A stretch of DNA of 64,000 nt from Persicitalea jodogahamensis (GTDB taxonomy: Bacteria > Bacteroidota > Bacteroidia > Cytophagales > Spirosomataceae), in NCBI RefSeq assembly GCF_014651615.1, contig NZ_BMXF01000006.1:1-64000 (forward strand), written 5' to 3'. Positions 53,230-63,364 of the stretch are shown one piece after another. A model generated the notes under the pieces. That model did not search any database and was not told the DNA's origin. It was given only the letters and a program-made list of their open reading frames with translations. The stretch's first letter is position 1. Each line of letters starts with the position of its first letter. The position numbers and the translations under genes are program-made.

Positions 53230-54279
53230 TCAGGTTGTTTCAGTTTTCTTTCTGAGCGACGAATCCCGTTTGATCAGAGTTGGCTTGAGCATGACTGTCC
53301 GATGGGGCAGGGTAGTTTCGCTGCTCATCTGTTCAATGAGTAGCTGGGCAGCGGTCCGCCCCATGTCAAAGGCAGACTGGGCAACGCTCGATACGGCAGG
53401 AGTGAGCAGCCGCATGAGCGGCTCATCGTTGAAACCAACCAGGGCCACCTCTTCGGGGACCTGAACGTTTTTTTCCTTCAGAGCCAACAATGCACCAACA
53501 GCCAGACGATCACTAACGGCAAATATGGCATCGGGACGGTTGGGCCGGCTCAGCAGGTCGAGTGTACAACTGTAAGCGTAGTCCCGGTCGAACTCGCTGT
53601 ATACGATCAGTTCTTCTTCAATAGGTATGCCGTATTTCCTTAGTGTGTCAGTGTAGCCGATCAACCTTTGCTGGCTGATGGATAAGTTGGCCGGCCCGGC
53701 CAGGTAGGCAATCCGGCGACAGCCCTGTTCGATAAGGTGTGTCACAGCCATAGCGGCCCCGGCAACATTATCAAGAAGTACCTTGGTGGCTGCGAGATCA
53801 CTCCCTACCCGATCAAAAAAGACGATGGGGTAGTTTTTCTGTAGCAGCCGCTTGAAATGATCTACATTGAAAGTATCACTAGATATAGAGACAATAAGAC
53901 CATCAACGCGACTCTTCATCAGACGTTGGGTATTGACCATCTCGCGGGCATAAGATTCATTCGACTGGCATATCATAGCCGTGTAGCCCGCTTCCAGAGC
54001 TAAATCATCGATGCCACGTACCGCGACGGAGAAAAAGTGATCCAGGTTCGGAACGATAACACCCAGTGTGTGGGTACGCTTCGTCACCAGACTCAGGGCT
54101 ACCTGATTGGGCTGGTAGTCCAGTTTTTCCGCCATTTGCAACACAGCTTGCCGAGTCTCGGCATTCACATCGGGCATGTCGCGTAGTACCCTTGAAACCG
54201 TCGAGATAGAGACGTTCAACTCTCGGGCAATGTCTTTTATCGTAGCCGGTCGGTGGGGGCGATTTCCTGCAAGGGCCAT
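53230..54279 (-). CDS. LacI-family transcriptional regulator of the alginate PUL
   Basis: 349 residues: N-terminal LacI helix-turn-helix (about 11-44, ATIKDIARELNVSISTVSRVL), hinge, and a periplasmic-binding-protein-like sensor (LGVIVPNLDHFFSVAVRGIDD and DAIFAVSDRLAVGALLALKE). It is divergent from the PL6 gene, and three tandem copies of a palindromic CGTTrCCGGyAACG-type operator lie between them, the form expected for this family. The inducer is probably an alginate breakdown product (inference from the genes beside it). Confidence 0.93.
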   Translation of the reverse strand: MALAGNRPHRPATIKDIARELNVSISTVSRVLRDMPDVNAETRQAVLQMAEKLDYQPNQVALSLVTKRTHTLGVIVPNLDHFFSVAVRGIDDLALEAGYTAMICQSNESYAREMVNTQRLMKSRVDGLIVSISSDTFNVDHFKRLLQKNYPIVFFDRVGSDLAATKVLLDNVAGAAMAVTHLIEQGCRRIAYLAGPANLSISQQRLIGYTDTLRKYGIPIEEELIVYSEFDRDYAYSCTLDLLSRPNRPDAIFAVSDRLAVGALLALKEKNVQVPEEVALVGFNDEPLMRLLTPAVSSVAQSAFDMGRTAAQLLIEQMSSETTLPHRTVMLKPTLIKRDSSLRKKTETT

Positions 54280-54450
54280 GGGCGGTCAGCTTTGTTTTGT
54301 GTAGCAAATAGCACAATTTTGAGTTCAACCTAAAATTTATCTCTCCCTTATCTCCCCACCCGGCAAATTCGGATTCCAGGCCTTCTTTCGGCTTGTTGGG
54401 TAGTATTGTACTAATATAAGATTTTTCTCGAAAAATAGTTTTTGGCTGAC

Positions 54451-54486
54451 AACGTTACCGGCAACGTTACCGGCAGCGTTGCCGGT
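54451..54486. promoter_or_regulatory. Three tandem LacI-type operators
   Basis: AACGTTACCGGC is present twice head to tail (54451-54462, 54463-54474) and followed by the variant AGCGTTGCCGGT (54475-54486), a strict 12-bp period. Each unit junction makes a near-palindrome CGTTACCGGCAACG centred on CCGG, the usual LacI-family half-site geometry. It lies about 70-110 bases before the probable PL6 transcription start, which suits a repressor acting on LacI as well as PL6. Confidence 0.75.
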
Positions 54487-54525
54487 AGAAAAACGTTTAT
54501 TTTACAGAGAATAGGGCAAGAAATT

Positions 54526-54557
54526 ATTGCAATAAGTCACATTTTGGTCTACCTTTA
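54526..54557 (+). promoter_or_regulatory. Weak candidate promoter for the alginate PUL
   Basis: ATTG (54526-54529), 20-base spacer, TACCTTTA (54550-54557): one mismatch in each box of the Bacteroidota consensus. It would give a leader of about 55 bases. Confidence 0.35.
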
Positions 54558-54619
54558 TATAGAAGTCAGGATAAGAAGAGCACTATAATAATTGCATAAA
54601 TATTGAACTATTCCAAGAT

Positions 54620-57070
54620 ATGAGATTTTCGATCCATCTACTCTTACTGTTTACTTTTGTGCTGGCCCCGGGCGTAAGCCGGAGCAGCACAATCCGGGTG
54701 TCGAATGCCGATGAGTTCGCAAAGGCAACGAAGCGGGTTCAGCCCGGCGACACTATACTGATGGCGGCGGGTACGTGGAAGGACGCGCAGTTGGTGTTCA
54801 AGGCCAACGGTACCAGCGACAAACCGGTGGTACTCATAGCCGCAGAAACGGGAAAGGTATTTTTAGAAGGTAAATCGCGACTGCGGCTGGCCGGGCAATA
54901 CCTGCTGGTGTCAGGGCTATACTTCCGAAATGGCCAAACTCCCGGCGGCGGGGTGATCGAATTTCGGGAAAATGCCGATAATATGGCTTTTCACAGCCGG
55001 GTGACCGATTGTGTCATTGAATCATATAACAACCCTGAACGCTTCAAAGAAGACATTTGGGTTCAGTTATACGGGCAGCACAACCGTTTCGACCATAACT
55101 ACCTGGCTGGCAAGAAAAACGGCGGGGTGACCCTGGCGGTGCATCTGAACGATGAAAAGAGCCGCGAAAATTTCCACCGCATCGATCACAACTACTTTGG
55201 TCCCCGCCCCCGGCTGGGTTCCAATGGCGGAGAAACCATCCGGGTCGGTGTTTCGACGTACTCATTGACCTCTTCCCGGACGATTATCGAGGAAAACTAT
55301 TTCTATCAATGCAATGGTGAGGTGGAAATCATCTCTATTAAGTCGTGCGACAACGTAGTCCGGCGTAACCTCTTTGTTGAATGTGAAGGTGGCCTGGTAC
55401 TTCGGCACGGCAACCGCAATCTAATCGAGGGCAACTTTTTTTTAGGAAATGGCAAGCCCCATACCGGCGGCGTCCGGGTGATTAACGCCGGGCACACCAT
55501 TGTGAACAACTACTTCGCCGACCTCAAAGGTGACCAGTTCCGCTCGGCCCTCACGATCATGAATGCCGTCCCCAACTCGCCCATCAACCGCTACCATCAG
55601 GTGCGCGATGTCCTGATTGCCAATAATACATTTGTTAACTGTGATCATATCGAGCTGGCCGCCGGGAAAGACCTGGAACGCACCGCAAGGCCCGAAAACG
55701 TGCGATTCATCAATAATGTATTTTATAATCCGGCTGCTGATTCGCTCTTCCATGTGTATGATAACATCAGCGGAATTTCCTTCCACGGCAACCTGGCGCA
55801 GCTTGGTAGCAAGCCTTACCTCCACGGAATGTCGGCCGCGACCTTAAAGATAATGAAGACTTCCGATGGCCTGGTTGTTCCTCTGCCTGGCAAAAAAGAA
55901 AGTGGCAAGCCGCTGGCCGAAGTGCCGAAGGACATCACCGGAATGCCCCGCCAGAGTGCCGGGGTGGCGGGTGCCGTTCTACCGGGTTCGGTGGGCACGA
56001 TGCACCTTCCTTTGAAGCCCGCCGAAGCCGGACCCGGTTGGTTCCGGCCCAACCATGAGCCTTCTACCAAAATCGGTAAGGTTTGGTCCGTCGAAGCGGG
56101 AGAATCGGAGGCCCTGTACCGGGTCGTTCAGCAAGCCAAGGCAGGTGATATTATCGAACTAATTGGAGAAGGTAGTTATCCGATTTCTAAAACTATTTCT
56201 ATAAATCAGCCCCTTACCATCCGCGCCAAAGCGGGTCTGTCAGCCCGGCCGCAGGTGGTTTATGCAGGGGAGGCCAGCGACTTTTCTCTTTTCACTATCG
56301 AGAACGGGGGCATTTTACGCCTGAACGGATTGTCACTGAACGGCACTTCGAAAAACGACGTGGCCGACTGCATCATACGCACCAGCCAGCAGCCCATGAT
56401 CGAGCACTACAGCCTGTTTGTCAATGACTGCGTTTTCGCCGACTTGGCCGATAGCCGGAAAAGTGCTTTCCGGGCCACCAAAAGTACCTACGCGGACACT
56501 ATTCAATTCACCAATTGTATTTTTACCAATATTTCGGGCGATGTGCTGAGCCTGGCGGCCGAAAAGGAAGACAAGGGCATCTACAACGCAGAATATGTCA
56601 TCCTGGAAAACTGCCTGTTTACCAACATCCTGACGGGTGCCTTGGATCTCTACCGGGGCGGCAATGATGAAAGTACCCTGGGTCCTTTCCTGACCATAAA
56701 CCACTGCACCTTCGATATGGTCGGCAATGTGGAGTTGGGCCACGTGCTCAAAGTCATGGGCGTGCAGTGGACAGACATACGCAACAGCCTCTTTCACAAC
56801 AGCGGCCGGGCCGGTCGGGCCATCCGATACGAGGATTACGGCTGGGCTTACAATCGGTTATCGAACTGCAATTTTTACAAAGCAGGCCGGGTTGAATCTT
56901 TCTATCCCATACCCCAAAAGAGCGTCACCAAGTTGCCCACGAGCTTTGTCGATCCCGACATTTTCGACTACCGGCTGAGGGCTCCCTCGCCGCTCATCGG
57001 TGGGGCGACCGACGGACGCGATGTTGGCTTTCTGTCCAATTCGCCCGTCGCAGTTTCCAATCACAATTAA
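54620..57070 (+). CDS. Secreted PL6 polysaccharide lyase (alginate lyase), two beta-helix domains
   Basis: 816 residues: signal peptide (to about 23), an N-terminal parallel beta-helix with the PL6 catalytic pair Lys241 (in ISIKSCDN) and Arg262 (in LVLRHGNRN), 21 residues apart as in AlyGC (K220/R241), and a second beta-helix domain (about 490-810) that may bind the substrate. The family degrades alginate or chondroitin; neighbours PL17 and the SDR point to alginate. First gene of the PUL operon, controlled by the operators upstream. Confidence 0.92.
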   Translation: MRFSIHLLLLFTFVLAPGVSRSSTIRVSNADEFAKATKRVQPGDTILMAAGTWKDAQLVFKANGTSDKPVVLIAAETGKVFLEGKSRLRLAGQYLLVSGLYFRNGQTPGGGVIEFRENADNMAFHSRVTDCVIESYNNPERFKEDIWVQLYGQHNRFDHNYLAGKKNGGVTLAVHLNDEKSRENFHRIDHNYFGPRPRLGSNGGETIRVGVSTYSLTSSRTIIEENYFYQCNGEVEIISIKSCDNVVRRNLFVECEGGLVLRHGNRNLIEGNFFLGNGKPHTGGVRVINAGHTIVNNYFADLKGDQFRSALTIMNAVPNSPINRYHQVRDVLIANNTFVNCDHIELAAGKDLERTARPENVRFINNVFYNPAADSLFHVYDNISGISFHGNLAQLGSKPYLHGMSAATLKIMKTSDGLVVPLPGKKESGKPLAEVPKDITGMPRQSAGVAGAVLPGSVGTMHLPLKPAEAGPGWFRPNHEPSTKIGKVWSVEAGESEALYRVVQQAKAGDIIELIGEGSYPISKTISINQPLTIRAKAGLSARPQVVYAGEASDFSLFTIENGGILRLNGLSLNGTSKNDVADCIIRTSQQPMIEHYSLFVNDCVFADLADSRKSAFRATKSTYADTIQFTNCIFTNISGDVLSLAAEKEDKGIYNAEYVILENCLFTNILTGALDLYRGGNDESTLGPFLTINHCTFDMVGNVELGHVLKVMGVQWTDIRNSLFHNSGRAGRAIRYEDYGWAYNRLSNCNFYKAGRVESFYPIPQKSVTKLPTSFVDPDIFDYRLRAPSPLIGGATDGRDVGFLSNSPVAVSNHN

Positions 57071-57101
57071 AGTCCACTTTTCATTTTACTAAATTTTTTT
57101 G

Positions 57102-57857
57102 ATGAAGAACCTATCAGGTAAAGTAGCATTAGTCACCGGCGGAGCTCGTGACATCGGTCGTCAAATTTCCGTGGCCCTGGCCGAAGCAGGCGTCAAAGTT
57201 TGTTTCAATTATTTCGATTCTGAGGAACAGGCGTCGGAAACGAAGGAGCTGATTCAGGAACGTGAAGGCGAAGTAATCGGGATTCAGGGCGACATGACCA
57301 AAGCCGCCGATGTGCAACAGCTGATCAAGTCCTGTACGGAAGCATTTGGTCAACGTATAGACATTGTCGTTAATGTGGTCGGTGGCCTGGTGGGACGTAA
57401 AACAATGGACGAAATGGACGAAGATTTCTGGGGCTTTGTTATGGATGTCAACTTAAAATCGGCCTTTCTGGTCAGCAAGTATGCCATTCCCCACATGGCT
57501 TCGGGCGGATCAATTATCAACTTCTCTTCCCAGGCGGCCCGCGATGGCGGCGGACCGGGAGCCATTGCCTACGCTACGGCCAAGGGTGGTGTGCTAACGA
57601 TGACAAGAGGAATGGCCAAGGAGCTGGGGCCCAAGGGGATCCGGGTCAACGCGATTTCGCCCGGCATGATTTCCACTACTTTCCATGATACATTCACAAA
57701 GCCGGAAGTTCGCGAAAAAGTGGCAGGGATGACTCCCCTGCGACGGGAAGGACTCGCTGGTGAGGTAGCTGATCTGGTCGTGTATCTGGCATCGGATTCC
57801 GCTTCATTCATTACAGGTTCCTCTATGGAAATCAACGGCGGTACCTATTTCATTTAA
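57102..57857 (+). CDS. Short-chain dehydrogenase/reductase, candidate uronate reductase
   Basis: 251-residue cytoplasmic oxidoreductase: nucleotide loop TGGARDIG (classical TGxxxGxG), NVVGG, catalytic Ser in INFSS, Tyr and Lys in AYATAKGG, and the closing ASDSASFITGSSMEINGG. In alginate PULs an SDR of this type reduces DEH (4-deoxy-L-erythro-5-hexoseulose uronate) to KDG; that role is inferred from position between PL6 and PL17, not from residues. ATG 57102 is chosen; TTG 57099 adds one residue. Confidence 0.88.
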   Translation: MKNLSGKVALVTGGARDIGRQISVALAEAGVKVCFNYFDSEEQASETKELIQEREGEVIGIQGDMTKAADVQQLIKSCTEAFGQRIDIVVNVVGGLVGRKTMDEMDEDFWGFVMDVNLKSAFLVSKYAIPHMASGGSIINFSSQAARDGGGPGAIAYATAKGGVLTMTRGMAKELGPKGIRVNAISPGMISTTFHDTFTKPEVREKVAGMTPLRREGLAGEVADLVVYLASDSASFITGSSMEINGGTYFI

Positions 57858-57906
57858 ATAGGAATAGTGCCCCTTGCTTTTCACCTACTCCTATTCCCTT
57901 TTGAAA

Positions 57907-60105
57907 ATGATGCGTCTTCTGCTTCTGCTCTTGCTGTGTTTGCCCGCCCTGGCTCAGGAGCCTGACCGGCACCCGTCCCTGTTGTCACGGCCTGCCGACA
58001 TGGTAGCTGTCCGAAAGGGACTGGCCCAGTACCCTCTGCTGGGCAAGAGCTACGCAGCTATGCAGGAGATTGCGGACCAGGGATTAGCCACGCCCATGGA
58101 TGTACCCGTTCCCGTCGATCCGGCGGGCGGGTACACCCATGAGCAACACAAGCGCAACTATTACGCAATGCAGGCCGCCGGACTATGCTATTCCATCAGC
58201 AAGGATAAGAAGTACGCCATGTTTGTGCGCGATATGCTGCTACAATACAGCCGGATGATCCCCGGCCTGAAAAATCACCCTCAGGCCAGGGGTTCTTCTC
58301 CGGGCAGACTCTTCCACCAGGCACTAAATGATTGCAACTGGCTGGCATACAGTATTCAGGGGTACGACGCGGTGTATGAAACGTTGACTACCGAGGAAAG
58401 AAAAAAAATAGAGAATGGTGCCTTTCGACCCATGTGCCGATTTCTTACCGAAGATCTGAAACCCTGGTTCAATCTGGTGCACAACCACGGGGTTTGGGCG
58501 GTGGCGGCGGTGGGCATGACGGGCTACGTTTTGAAGGATCAGGATTTGGTGCAAAAAGCGCTGCTTGGCACCGAAAAAGATGGTAAGGGCGGATTCCTGG
58601 CGCAAATGAGCACGCTGTTTTCGCCGGATGGCTATTACACCGAAGGGCCATACTACGTTCGTTACGCGCTGCTGCCGTTTTTCTGGTTTGCGCAGGCAAT
58701 CGAGAACAACGAACCCAGCCAGCGCATATTCGAGTACCGGAATCAGATCCTGAAAAAAGCGTTTTACGCAACGCTCCAGCTGACGAACAGCGACGGGAAG
58801 TTTTACCCGCTCAATGACGCGCTGAAGGAAAAAGGCTGGGACACCCAGGAACTCGTTTCGGCCCTTGCGATTACCTTTCAGCGCTATGGCATCGACCCTT
58901 CTTTGCGGCAACTGGCAGTACAGCAAGGCCGGGTGCTGCTCAATGCGGGTGGGGTCGAAGTGGCCAAATTAGTAAAGACTACCACAAAAGAAGTCACTGA
59001 TTTTGTTCGTAAGTCGGTATTGTATTCCGACGGGCCGGAGGGGAAATCGGGCGGTTTGGCTATTCTGCGGTCGGGTGCCGGGGACGAGCAATCGAGTGTG
59101 GTTTTCAAGTATACGGCGCATGGACTTTCGCACGGCCATTTCGATAAACTAATGCTGGCATTCTACGACGAAGGACGCGAGATTCTTACCGACTACGGCG
59201 CGGCGCGTTTCCTGAACGTCGAACCCAAATTCGGGGGAAGGTACTTGCCCGAAAACGACTCGTTCGCCATGCAGACGATCGCCCACAACACGGTGACAGT
59301 AGATGAGAAACCGCACTTCGGTGGCAAGGAAAAAGCCGCAGAAGAGGAATCAGGTGAACTTTATTTTGCTGACATCAACCAGCCCAGCGCGCAGATTGTC
59401 AGTGCCCGGGCCAACACGGCCTATTCGGATGTCAAGCTACAGCGTACCCTGTTGTTATACCGGGAAAGTGCGCAGGATAAGCCGATCGTGGTGGATATTT
59501 TCCGGGTGAACGCTGAAAAGGCGCACCAGTATGACCTGCCCTTTTACTACGCCGGACATCTGATTGAAACATCATTTCCCTACCAGCCCTTCCTGACAAG
59601 TCGCCAAACTCTGGGCAAGAACAACGGCTATCAACACCTGTGGGTCGAAGCCGAGGCTACTCCCAAGACGTCCCCGGCCACGCTTACCTGGCTGAATAAC
59701 AGTCGGTTTTATTCGGTGACGACGGCTACCGACTCGACCGCCCGATTGTTCCTGACCAGAATCGGGGCCAACGACCCCAGCTTCAACCTCCGCCCGGAAC
59801 CAGCGATGATCGTCCGGCAGAAATGGGCGCGGGGCGGCAGCTTTCTATCCGTCATCGAGCCCCACGGGCAGTTTGACCCCACCGCCGAAACGGCATCGGG
59901 TGCCCAGAGTGCCATCGCCGGACTGCGCTTGTTGCACGATTCCCCCGAGGCCACTATCGTGGAAGTGGCGTACCGAAACGGACGGAAATTCCGACTGGCC
60001 GTGGCCAATCAGGACCCCGACGGACAACAATCCCACCAGGTGCGGCTAAGCGACGGGGATTTTGCGTGGAAGGGGTACTATCAAATCAAAAATATTAACA
60101 AATAA
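57907..60105 (+). CDS. Secreted PL17 exo-alginate lyase (heparinase II/III fold)
   Basis: 732 residues: short signal peptide (MMRLLLLLLLCLPALAQ), an alpha/alpha barrel and a beta-sandwich. Family residues: Asn193-His194 in VHNHG, Tyr250 in EGPYYVRY, and Tyr446 in RYLPEN, corresponding by spacing to N201, H202, Y258 and Y450 of Alg17c; also HGLSHGHFDK and LTDYGAARF of the second domain. It releases monomeric unsaturated uronate from oligoalginate, completing PL6's work. Translation from a TTG at 57874 would add an implausible leader; ATG 57907 (or 57910) is preferred. Confidence 0.92.
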   Translation: MMRLLLLLLLCLPALAQEPDRHPSLLSRPADMVAVRKGLAQYPLLGKSYAAMQEIADQGLATPMDVPVPVDPAGGYTHEQHKRNYYAMQAAGLCYSISKDKKYAMFVRDMLLQYSRMIPGLKNHPQARGSSPGRLFHQALNDCNWLAYSIQGYDAVYETLTTEERKKIENGAFRPMCRFLTEDLKPWFNLVHNHGVWAVAAVGMTGYVLKDQDLVQKALLGTEKDGKGGFLAQMSTLFSPDGYYTEGPYYVRYALLPFFWFAQAIENNEPSQRIFEYRNQILKKAFYATLQLTNSDGKFYPLNDALKEKGWDTQELVSALAITFQRYGIDPSLRQLAVQQGRVLLNAGGVEVAKLVKTTTKEVTDFVRKSVLYSDGPEGKSGGLAILRSGAGDEQSSVVFKYTAHGLSHGHFDKLMLAFYDEGREILTDYGAARFLNVEPKFGGRYLPENDSFAMQTIAHNTVTVDEKPHFGGKEKAAEEESGELYFADINQPSAQIVSARANTAYSDVKLQRTLLLYRESAQDKPIVVDIFRVNAEKAHQYDLPFYYAGHLIETSFPYQPFLTSRQTLGKNNGYQHLWVEAEATPKTSPATLTWLNNSRFYSVTTATDSTARLFLTRIGANDPSFNLRPEPAMIVRQKWARGGSFLSVIEPHGQFDPTAETASGAQSAIAGLRLLHDSPEATIVEVAYRNGRKFRLAVANQDPDGQQSHQVRLSDGDFAWKGYYQIKNINK

Positions 60106-60150
60106 GCTTACACCAATTTTTATTCACTATTTACTAAATCTACCAAGCAA

Positions 60151-63100
60151 ATGAAAACAACAACGAGAAGTCGTGGCCTCTTGGGGCTACTGCTGGGCGT
60201 ACTGCTCACAGTGACTTCCTATGCGCAGGACCGGAAAGTTTCCGGCAAGGTTACTGACCAGAAAGGCGACGCCATGCCCGGCGTCAACGTAGCCAGTAAA
60301 GGTACCACCAGGGGTACTTCAACAAATGCGGAAGGTATGTTTGAATTATCCGGTCTGTCGGATGATGCGACTCTCGTTTTCAGTTTCATTGGTTATAAGC
60401 CGGTGGAAATATCGGTAGGCAGCAAGTCTGCTTTGGATGTTGTGATGGATGAAGAAAACCAAAACCTGAACGAGGTGGTGGTGGTAGGGTACGGTACGCA
60501 GAAGAAAGGCGACATTACGGGGGCGGTTGTCAAGTACAAAAACGAAAGTCTGGACGAAGCACCCGTGGCCCGAATCGATCAGGCTCTGCAAGGTAAAATA
60601 GCCGGTGTCCAGATTCAAAATACGTCTTCTGAAGCAGGTTCTGACCCCAAAATCAGGATTCGTGGCGTAGGCTCGGTGAACGCTGGTGCCAACCCGCTGG
60701 TGGTCGTCGATGGACACCCGGTAGCGGATGGGCTGGCGTTTGTCAATACTGCCGATGTTGAATCGGTGGAAGTACTGAAAGATGCGGCCTCCGCGGCTAT
60801 TTACGGTTCACGGGGGGCCAGCGGTGTTATTTTGATCACCACCAAAAGCGGGAAGTCCGAAAAAACGAAGTACAACGTCAAATACTCACAAGGCGTAAAA
60901 TCTGCTTACAGCCGGTACGATATTCTGAGTACCAGTGCCTACGTGGAAAGACTGTTTGACGAAGCTGCCATCCGGGCCACCGACCCGGCCATCACGGCGG
61001 CCAACAACACCGTTATTTCTGCCGACAGAGCCGCCTACATTCTCGAAAAAGAAATCATTGGCGGCGAAACGGACTGGCAAAGTCAGGCTCTCAGGACGGC
61101 CAATGTAAGAAACGTACAACTCAATGTTTCGGGCGGAACCCGAGACACGAGGTACTATATCTCGGGCGGTTACCAAAACGACCAGGGAATCATGTACCAC
61201 AGCGAATACGAGAAGTTCAACGTTCAGACCAAACTGAATATGAATCTGGGGAAGAGGGTAAAGCTCAACATCAATCTCAGCCCTTCTTTTATCAAAAGGG
61301 AAAGACCAGGTATCGAATTTAACGATTTCGCCCGCTGGCGGAGTTTTCACCCCGTGTATTTGAACGAAACCTCGGCGGCGTTTGTGAGACAAAACCCCCT
61401 CTACGCCGACGTGCAAGCGGGCGACTACGCGCAGGCCCGTTATTTTGCCAACCGTACTTACTCAGGCTTGATGCCCGACGGAAGTACCTGGTCGAGCGGC
61501 ACGTCCGTGGTGGATCCGTTTGCGACCAGCAACCAGCAACCCAAGTCGGTCCTGGAATCGAGGAACTACGCCACCAACGACTACCGCGTGCTTAGTTCGG
61601 GTGATTTGACCATCAACCTGCTGCCAGGGCTTGACTTCAAAACCCTCGCCAGCGCATACGTCAACGTAACCAACGGCCTGGATTATACCAAAAGAAACTC
61701 CGCAAGAGCTGGTGATGTCAACAGAGGTGTTTATAACAATAACCTCTTTGTCGATCTATTGAGCGAAAATACCTTGAATTATACCAGGGATTTTAACAAG
61801 CACTCATTTGGCGTATTGGCAGGTTATACAGCGCAGGTCACCACGATTTCCCAGGCCCGAACTACCGGTTTGGATTATCCAAGTGATAACATCACGACCC
61901 TCAACACGGCGTTGTCCATCGACAGAGAGAACACCTACACGACCAAAAATAAAATAGGCTTGCTGTCCTATTTGGGCAGAGTCAATTATTCTTACAGCGG
62001 CAAATATTTACTGGCAGCCAGCTTTCGGGTTGATGGTAGTTCTTACTTCGCTCCGGGCAATAAGTGGGGGTACTTCCCTTCGGCTTCGGTGGGCTGGATT
62101 GTGTCTGAGGAGAGTTTCATGAAAAGTGTAAACTGGCTTACGACCCTCAAACTGCGCGGAAGCTACGGGGTGACGGGCAACAACCGGATCGTTGATTTTG
62201 CGTTTGTCGATTTGCTTTACAATGCCAATTATCCGCTGGGTGCCGGAACAGGAACGGTGGCCTCGGGTCAAGTACCTTCAAAGGAAATTCTTTCCAACGC
62301 CAACATCACCTGGGAGCGCACCTTCCAGTACAACGGAGGTCTGGACGTTGCTCTGTTCAGAAATGCCGTTTCGTTTGCTCTGGATGTTTACCAATCCCAA
62401 ACCGACCAATTGCTGCTACGACAAGCCACGCAGGCTTTTACGGGCGTTCCCCAAACCTGGAACAACATCGGTAGCCTGCAAAACAGGGGAATCGAGTTTG
62501 AGTTGACTACCAATAATGTCAGAAGGAGTAATTTCGAATGGAGAACTTCTGCTAACATTTCGCGCAACACCAACAAAATATTGGCGCTTGGTTCAGAGTC
62601 TCAGTTATTGAATCAGGGCGAGCGTACCGAGCTGTACCTTAACCAGGTAGGTGGTCCGTTGGTGCAATTTATGGGGTACAAAACCGATGGGGTATGGCTT
62701 TCACAGAACCAAATTGCCGAGTCGAAACTCACTAGTGCGCTGTCGAACGTCTTTGTACCGGGCGGTTTGAAATTGGTGGACATCAATAACGACGGCAAGC
62801 TGGACATCAACGACCGTACCGTCATTGGCAATCCTTACCCGGATTTTATTTGGGGACTCACCAACAATTTCAAAGTAAAAGGCTTTGACCTGAGTTTCAT
62901 GCTGCAGGGCTCACAGGGCGGGCAGGTGATAAACGGCGACCCGAACTACAATGAGATCAAGCGTACCAACGCCAACTTCAACACTACCGACAAATGGTTG
63001 AGCCCCCTCAACCCGGGCAATGGCAAAACGCCTTATTACACTTCTGGTTTTAACTGGATGCTGACCGACTACGTGGTGGAAGACGCTTCCTATCAGTCGT

Positions 63101-63345
63101 TGAGGGAAGTGATTGTGGGGTACACGCTACCTAAACAGCTGCTCAAAAGAATGCGAATGGGATCGGTGCGCTTCTATGCCAACGCCCAGAACCTCCTCTT
63201 CCTGACGGCCAAAGGGTACCGGGGTTTGAATCCCGAGGCTGCCTCCTCGTCGGGCGTTTACAACACGCCTCTCGTTGACGGGTACCAACGGGGAAGCTAC
63301 CCGATCAATAAGTCATTCCGCTTAGGTGTTGATGTAAGTTTCTAA
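60151..63345 (+). CDS. SusC/RagA-family TonB-dependent outer-membrane transporter (alginate PUL)
   Basis: 1064 residues: signal peptide (1-26), carboxypeptidase-regulatory-like domain (about 28-100), NEVVVVGYG (107-115) as TonB-box region, plug with NPLVVVDGHP and GSRGASGVILITTK, and a barrel ending in VDVSF. It is the import pore for alginate oligosaccharides with the SusD encoded 19 bases later. It follows PL17 by 45 bases without an obvious terminator, so the whole PUL is probably one transcript. Confidence 0.95.
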   Translation: MKTTTRSRGLLGLLLGVLLTVTSYAQDRKVSGKVTDQKGDAMPGVNVASKGTTRGTSTNAEGMFELSGLSDDATLVFSFIGYKPVEISVGSKSALDVVMDEENQNLNEVVVVGYGTQKKGDITGAVVKYKNESLDEAPVARIDQALQGKIAGVQIQNTSSEAGSDPKIRIRGVGSVNAGANPLVVVDGHPVADGLAFVNTADVESVEVLKDAASAAIYGSRGASGVILITTKSGKSEKTKYNVKYSQGVKSAYSRYDILSTSAYVERLFDEAAIRATDPAITAANNTVISADRAAYILEKEIIGGETDWQSQALRTANVRNVQLNVSGGTRDTRYYISGGYQNDQGIMYHSEYEKFNVQTKLNMNLGKRVKLNINLSPSFIKRERPGIEFNDFARWRSFHPVYLNETSAAFVRQNPLYADVQAGDYAQARYFANRTYSGLMPDGSTWSSGTSVVDPFATSNQQPKSVLESRNYATNDYRVLSSGDLTINLLPGLDFKTLASAYVNVTNGLDYTKRNSARAGDVNRGVYNNNLFVDLLSENTLNYTRDFNKHSFGVLAGYTAQVTTISQARTTGLDYPSDNITTLNTALSIDRENTYTTKNKIGLLSYLGRVNYSYSGKYLLAASFRVDGSSYFAPGNKWGYFPSASVGWIVSEESFMKSVNWLTTLKLRGSYGVTGNNRIVDFAFVDLLYNANYPLGAGTGTVASGQVPSKEILSNANITWERTFQYNGGLDVALFRNAVSFALDVYQSQTDQLLLRQATQAFTGVPQTWNNIGSLQNRGIEFELTTNNVRRSNFEWRTSANISRNTNKILALGSESQLLNQGERTELYLNQVGGPLVQFMGYKTDGVWLSQNQIAESKLTSALSNVFVPGGLKLVDINNDGKLDINDRTVIGNPYPDFIWGLTNNFKVKGFDLSFMLQGSQGGQVINGDPNYNEIKRTNANFNTTDKWLSPLNPGNGKTPYYTSGFNWMLTDYVVEDASYQSLREVIVGYTLPKQLLKRMRMGSVRFYANAQNLLFLTAKGYRGLNPEAASSSGVYNTPLVDGYQRGSYPINKSFRLGVDVSF

Positions 63346-63364
63346 CCGTCAAAAGACAATAATC

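Larger units (their letters stand above)
54280..54619. other. Divergent control region of the alginate PUL
   Basis: 340 bases between LacI and PL6. It contains the triple operator at 54451-54486 and a weak PL6 promoter at 54526-54557. The LacI side shows no clear Bacteroidota promoter and no ORF. Confidence 0.6.

Noticed and set aside
54451-54486. CRISPR-like short tandem repeats
   Set aside because: 12-base units without spacers, next to a LacI gene, fit operators far better.
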